Origin: an uncultured Lachnospiraceae bacterium
GTDB taxonomy: Bacteria; Bacillota; Clostridia; Lachnospirales; Lachnospiraceae
Assembly (NCBI GenBank): GCA_902792005.1
Contig: CADAXW010000003.1
Location: 62,001 to 126,000, forward strand
Length of the DNA stretch: 64,000 bases
Direction: 5' to 3'
Shown: positions 59,991 to 64,000 of the stretch, one piece after another
How positions within the stretch are numbered: position 1 is the first letter of the stretch
How the letters are laid out: each line of letters opens with the position of its first letter
Made by a program: the position numbers and the translations under genes
Notes under the pieces: model-generated
Databases searched by the model: none
The model's input: only the letters and a program-made list of their open reading frames with translations
Told to the model about the DNA's origin: nothing

Positions 59991-62870
59991 TTGAACTTCA
60001 ATAAATACAGCTTACAGAAAAAACAGAATCATCTGGTTTCCAAGGGACAGCGGAATGAACGTCGGGTATTTATCACCGGCTTCAAACTGATACTGGCCCT
60101 CTTTGTGTTTGCTATTGTCGTGATGGCCGGTGCTGGCTTCGGTATGATGAAGGGTATGCTGGACAACTGTCCGGATATCGATTCCATCAGCATTAAGCCC
60201 AAGGGATTTAAGACCGTGATCTGTGATCAGAGCGGGAAGGAGATCGATACACTTTCGACCATCAATTCAAACCGTGTCTATGTTTATTATGATGAGATCC
60301 CGAAGCAGATGGTGGATGCATTTGTATCCATCGAGGATGAGCGCTTCTGGGAGCATAACGGTATCGACGCAAAGGGTATCCTTCGTGCAGCGGTACGTCT
60401 GATCACCACAAGGGATTCCAGCCAGGGTGCATCCACCATCACCCAGCAGCTGATCAAGAACCACGTATTCAATGTAGGTATGGACGAGAAGACCTTCCTG
60501 CAGAGACTTACACGTAAGGTGCAGGAGCAGTATCTTGCCGTTGAGCTTGAAAAGCGTTATGACAAGAAACAGATCATGGAATATTACCTGAACACCATTT
60601 ATCTGGGTCAGGGTGTCAACGGCGTGGAGGCTGCCGCCAATCGTTACTTTAACAAGAGTGTAAGCCAGCTGACACTGTCCGAGATCGCCATGATCGCAGG
60701 TATTACCCAGAACCCCTACCGTTTTGATCCGGTTATTTTCCCGGAGTATAACTCCGAGCGCCGGGATCTGGTGCTTTACAAGATGCGGGAGCTGGGCTAT
60801 ATCAACGATGCCGAGTACGAGCATGCAAAGAATGATAATGTTTATACCCGTGTACAGAAGGTTGCCAAGGTCCGTGAGGAGAATTCGACCTTTAACTCCT
60901 ATTATATGGACGCTCTGATGTATTCCTTCGTGGATGATCTTCAGGAGGTTTACGGCATTACCGAGTCGGAAGCATGGACGGAAATGTACACCGGCGGTTA
61001 TACCATCTATTCCACGCAGGACATGAAGATCCAGGACATCTGTGACAGGGTTCTGAATGATGATGAGGAGTATTTCCCCAACAAGAATTCCGTGGCCCTG
61101 GAATACAGGCTGACCCTGCTTGATAATGACGGAAAGACTACCTACAACTATGATAACAATTCGCTGGTGGCCTATAACAGGGCCCTGACAGGGAATTATC
61201 AGTATAACAACATTTACCCGGATGACGAGAAAGCGCGAGCGGCGGCCGAAACCTATAAGGAAGCCATGATCGAGGAGACAGGTGCGAACTTCAATGCGGA
61301 GAGTCTGAAGACGAATCCGCAGCCACAGATATCCTTCACCCTCATGGACCAGCATACCGGCTATGTGAAGGCCATCGTGGGCGGCCGTGGTGAGAAGACG
61401 GCCAACCTGAGCTTTAACCGTGCAACGCAGGCCATGCGGCAGCCCGGATCTACCTTTAAGGTGCTGGCGGCCTTCGGTCCGTATATCGATACCGGAGGAT
61501 GTCTTGCCTGCTGCTTTGATGATGCACCATACAAGTTCGTAAACGGTATCAGCGTATCCAACTGGTATGGCGGCTACCGTGGCGTGAACAGTCTTAGGAC
61601 AGCCATTAAGAACTCCATGAATATCATTGCCGTTAAGGCGATCACGGAGCTGACTCCGGAGGTGGCATATAATTATCTGATCAATGACGGATTTACTACG
61701 GTCACGGATCATTTCACAGCCAGCAACGGAGATGTGCTTTCCGATGTGAACCAGGCGCTTGCCCTGGGCGGTATCACCAAGGGTGTTACGAACCTGGAGA
61801 ATACAGCAGCCTATGCATCCATCGCCAACATGGGTATTTACAGAAAGCCTGTATTCTACTCCAAGGTTTATGATCATGACGGCAATCTTGTCATTGACAA
61901 TACGGATCCGGATGATCCGAAGCGGACACACCGGACCATGAAGGCAACGACCTGCTGGCAGCTGATCCAGGCCATGCGTGAGGTAGTTACCGGCGGAACC
62001 GGAACTGCAGCCAAGATGAAGACCGGCATCTTCAATGTCGGAAAGACCGGAACCACGTCAGAGGATTATGACCTCTGGTTCTGCGGAATGACACCGTATT
62101 ATACAGCATCCATCTGGTATGGCTGCGACTCGAACGTAGATAACGGAAATGTACTTGTTCATGAGACCATGTGGCGTGTGATCATGGATGAGATCGCGGA
62201 AATGGAAGGACAGGATCCTGAGCGGAACTGGGAAGAACCTGAGGGTATCACCAAGGTTACCCTTTGTCAGGTGACGAACCAGCTGGCCGGACCGGATTGT
62301 CCTGAAAGTACGGATCTCTGTGCATCGGATTCCATTCCGGAAAAACGGTGCGGTGGTCATGAGACCATTGAGCTTTGCAATGAGACGCACATGCTGGCAA
62401 CCAATACATGTCCTGAAAAGACAAAGTTTGTTGTTCAGAAGAAAGAAAACGGTGAGAAGATACTGATCGGCGCAACCTTTGATTATGAGCAGATCAACCT
62501 GGTAACTCCGTGTACGACGCACCCTGCCGCACCGGAGACAACTACCATCACCACCAGTGCAGGGCCCGGAGGTTCCATTACTCCGTCAGCAAATGTTGAA
62601 CTGGGCCAGGATTTCACTGTATATATCTCACCTTCAGCAGGATACTCCATTGCGGATGTTGTGGTAGATGGAGTGAGTGTAGGACCTGTATCATCCTATA
62701 CCTTCACTGCTGTGAATGAAGTTCATACGATTTCAGCCACCTTTGCCGGTGGAGGAGAACAGCCCGAGCCAGATCCTCAGCCGGATCCTGAACCGGACCC
62801 CGAGCCGGATCCTGAACCGGACCCCGAGCCTGATCCACAACCGGATCCGGGTGGAGAAACCGGAGAATAA
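59991..62870 (+). CDS. Class A penicillin-binding protein
   Basis: The 959-residue bifunctional enzyme has one N-terminal helix (about 27-50), a GT51 glycosyltransferase domain with catalytic Glu115 in SIEDERFWEH and QGASTITQQL, and a transpeptidase domain with Ser487 in GSTFK, Ser542 in NSMN and Lys685 in GKTGTT. It polymerises and crosslinks peptidoglycan. The start is TTG, nine bases after AGGAGG. After the catalytic part come a Cys-containing region, a beta-rich repeat module (TTSAGPGGSITPS ... ISATF) like those on surface proteins, and a PEPDP-rich tail. The last two are not usual in PBP1A. Confidence 0.94.
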   Translation: MNFNKYSLQKKQNHLVSKGQRNERRVFITGFKLILALFVFAIVVMAGAGFGMMKGMLDNCPDIDSISIKPKGFKTVICDQSGKEIDTLSTINSNRVYVYYDEIPKQMVDAFVSIEDERFWEHNGIDAKGILRAAVRLITTRDSSQGASTITQQLIKNHVFNVGMDEKTFLQRLTRKVQEQYLAVELEKRYDKKQIMEYYLNTIYLGQGVNGVEAAANRYFNKSVSQLTLSEIAMIAGITQNPYRFDPVIFPEYNSERRDLVLYKMRELGYINDAEYEHAKNDNVYTRVQKVAKVREENSTFNSYYMDALMYSFVDDLQEVYGITESEAWTEMYTGGYTIYSTQDMKIQDICDRVLNDDEEYFPNKNSVALEYRLTLLDNDGKTTYNYDNNSLVAYNRALTGNYQYNNIYPDDEKARAAAETYKEAMIEETGANFNAESLKTNPQPQISFTLMDQHTGYVKAIVGGRGEKTANLSFNRATQAMRQPGSTFKVLAAFGPYIDTGGCLACCFDDAPYKFVNGISVSNWYGGYRGVNSLRTAIKNSMNIIAVKAITELTPEVAYNYLINDGFTTVTDHFTASNGDVLSDVNQALALGGITKGVTNLENTAAYASIANMGIYRKPVFYSKVYDHDGNLVIDNTDPDDPKRTHRTMKATTCWQLIQAMREVVTGGTGTAAKMKTGIFNVGKTGTTSEDYDLWFCGMTPYYTASIWYGCDSNVDNGNVLVHETMWRVIMDEIAEMEGQDPERNWEEPEGITKVTLCQVTNQLAGPDCPESTDLCASDSIPEKRCGGHETIELCNETHMLATNTCPEKTKFVVQKKENGEKILIGATFDYEQINLVTPCTTHPAAPETTTITTSAGPGGSITPSANVELGQDFTVYISPSAGYSIADVVVDGVSVGPVSSYTFTAVNEVHTISATFAGGGEQPEPDPQPDPEPDPEPDPEPDPEPDPQPDPGGETGE

Positions 62871-62874
62871 AGTG

Positions 62875-62902
62875 AAAAAGCCTGCCTTGTGCAGGCTTTT
62901 TT
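62875..62902 (+). terminator. Rho-independent terminator after the PBP gene
   Basis: AAAAAGCCTGC / GCAGGCTTTTTT with a CTTGT loop and T-run. Confidence 0.93.
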
Positions 62903-62907
62903 CAAAT

Positions 62908-62932
62908 ATAGGGTATTTCACATAGGGTATTT
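62908..62932 (+). repeat. Direct repeat upstream of the LytTR-type regulator gene
   Basis: ATAGGGTATTT occurs twice with a 14-base period, 55-80 bases before the regulator start. LytTR proteins bind direct repeats, although usually with a longer period, so autoregulation is possible but not shown. Confidence 0.4.
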
Positions 62933-62987
62933 TGTTATTCATTTCAACGAAAAGGGAGTTAGGGGAGGCTCCGGTTGAAACAGACAG

Positions 62988-63755
62988 ATGAAAGGCTTGA
63001 TGTTCGCGACAGATGAGAAGTATGTCAGCTTCTATGAGGGTTTTATAAAAAAGACTCGTCCGGATGCGAGGATCCTTTATTGTAAGACGGCTTCGGCCGC
63101 CAATCAGATCCTGCTGAGAGAGTGGGTGGATTGGATCATTGTCGATCTTACGACCGAAACAGAACATGGAATGGATACCTCGGGGTTGGACTTTCTGAAC
63201 GGGATACGAAGGATACGGGGGTACTTTCTTGTCCCTGTTGTTTTTGTGTGCGATTTGTCGGATGAGAACGGTCATTTTAAAAGAGACCTGCATTGCTATG
63301 AGGTTTTCCAGAAACCGCTGAATCAGAAATCCTTTCAGGATAAGGTGGGACCGATGCTGCTCCATGCGGATGAGAGAAACCTGATGAAGGATATCTGTGC
63401 CCTGCATTATATCAAGGACCGGAATAAAGCCCTTCATGTGATGAAGGAGGATGAGATCATCTGGTTTGAACTGCATTCGCATAACGGACATATCGTAACC
63501 ATGGACGGTGTCTATGACGTGCCAGTGGAAGCCCTTCGCGAGAACAAGGAGCTGCTTCAATCGGATCAGTTTATCCAGGCAAACCGTTCCGATTATGTAC
63601 ATCGAAGACAGATCAGGACCATCGAGCCGACGAAGCTGAAACTGAAAACAGGAGATAAGGAGATACCGTTAACGGGGATCGGTTGGAACAAGATAAAAAG
63701 CCTTCTGAAGGACACAAATAGAAGAAAGAATAAAAAGGGAAAAACGTCCGGATGA
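62988..63755 (+). CDS. LytTR-type response regulator
   Basis: The 255-residue protein has a receiver domain (acidic pair in ATDEKY, phospho-acceptor Asp in WIIVDLTTE, Lys in FQKPL) and a C-terminal LytTR DNA-binding domain (about 150-235: IIWFELHSHNGHIVT, FIQANRSDYVHRRQI). It would control cell-surface or competence-type genes in response to a kinase that is not in the window. The start is not certain: the ATG used here has GGGGAGG about 20 bases upstream; an ATG 12 bases later has AAAGG at four bases. A basic KNRRKNKKGK-like end is seen. Confidence 0.85.
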   Translation: MKGLMFATDEKYVSFYEGFIKKTRPDARILYCKTASAANQILLREWVDWIIVDLTTETEHGMDTSGLDFLNGIRRIRGYFLVPVVFVCDLSDENGHFKRDLHCYEVFQKPLNQKSFQDKVGPMLLHADERNLMKDICALHYIKDRNKALHVMKEDEIIWFELHSHNGHIVTMDGVYDVPVEALRENKELLQSDQFIQANRSDYVHRRQIRTIEPTKLKLKTGDKEIPLTGIGWNKIKSLLKDTNRRKNKKGKTSG

Positions 63756-63783
63756 GTAAGCTGACCATTTTCTCTCGGAATCC

Positions 63784-63812
63784 TTGAACCGAGGGGCGTT
63801 TTCTGATAGAAT
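63784..63812 (+). promoter_or_regulatory. Promoter of the dihydroorotase gene
   Basis: TTGAAC and TAGAAT are spaced by 17 bases, about 58 bases before the ATG. Confidence 0.6.
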
Positions 63813-63869
63813 AGAGAAGTGTTCGTGTACCGGAAGAAATCGTCAGTTTAAGCAAAAAAGGAGTGGCCT

Positions 63870-64000
63870 ATGATCATCAAAAACGGAACAGTTGTAGATC
63901 CCACACAGGGCATGGAAGAAATCGGTACCGTCTATATCCGGGGAAACCGGATCGAAAGAATCGTTCCGGGTGAATATCAGCCGGAAGCGGCTGACGCGGA
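63870..64000 (+). CDS. pyrC: Dihydroorotase, N-terminal part
   Basis: Only 43 codons are in the window: MIIKNGTVVDPTQGMEEIG, then VYIRGNRIERI. This is the N-terminal beta-sandwich strand pattern of dihydroorotase and related amidohydrolases; the metal-binding HxH motif would follow outside the window. AAAAAAGGAG precedes the ATG. Dihydroorotase forms dihydroorotate in pyrimidine synthesis. Hydantoinase or allantoinase cannot be ruled out from this fragment. Confidence 0.75.
   Translation, partial: MIIKNGTVVDPTQGMEEIGTVYIRGNRIERIVPGEYQPEAADA

Overview
The window looks like an ordinary chromosomal stretch of a low-to-mid-GC Gram-positive anaerobe of the class Clostridia, most likely Lachnospiraceae. 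This is inferred from the FabK-type enoyl-ACP reductase in a fab cluster, strong AGGAGG-type ribosome binding sites, frequent TTG/GTG starts, choline-binding-like wall repeats on surface proteins, a cysteine-type formate dehydrogenase with a GltD-like partner, and the absence of an outer-membrane gene set. The genus cannot be resolved by eye. No tRNA, rRNA, CRISPR, prophage or intact insertion sequence was seen. No gene-free stretch exceeds 300 bases; the longest (291 bases, 20995-21285) is a divergent promoter region.

Region by region: 1-13991 holds the end of glutamate dehydrogenase, a YgjP-like peptidase, two tandem NlpC/P60-like wall hydrolases, an ABC-2 exporter operon, HtrA, Tgt, YajC, a lipoprotein, a membrane protein and L-lactate dehydrogenase. 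At 14003-14706 lies an exodeoxyribonuclease III gene broken by an internal deletion. At 14860-17941 is a GldA/GldFG-like ABC system. At 18056-28451 is the fatty-acid synthesis locus: an acyl ligase-fabF pair faces away from acpP-accD-accA-fabK-fabD-fabG-fabF-fabZ-marR. The two promoters each carry a palindrome, and the MarR-like protein is the natural candidate regulator. A small alarmone synthetase overlaps the marR gene, then come a two-component system, an AraC regulator, a second small alarmone synthetase, a SanA-like protein and an SDR (28444-34326). A STAS / anti-sigma kinase / STAS trio follows (34476-35701).

From 35735 to 53447 is a formate dehydrogenase and molybdenum (or tungsten) cofactor island: a NuoF-GltD-like electron-transfer subunit, the catalytic subunit, MoeA, a 1,417-residue surface subtilase, a MobA-MobB fusion, a MoeA-like molybdopterin-binding protein, MoaC, ModABC, MoaA and a MOSC-MogA fusion. 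Together these would import molybdate, build and mature the cofactor and insert it into the dehydrogenase. MoaD, MoaE and MoeB are not in the window. The last part has a tandem PPK2 polyphosphate kinase, a GH3 glycosidase, a Na/Pi cotransporter with a PhoU domain, a class A PBP, a LytTR-type response regulator and the start of a dihydroorotase.

The points most worth following are: a 78-bp two-copy palindrome with compensatory base changes, each copy between convergent genes; the paired operators of the divergent fatty-acid operons; two small alarmone synthetases 3 kb apart, one joined to the fatty-acid operon; and the formate dehydrogenase/cofactor island with several gene fusions and an embedded surface protease.
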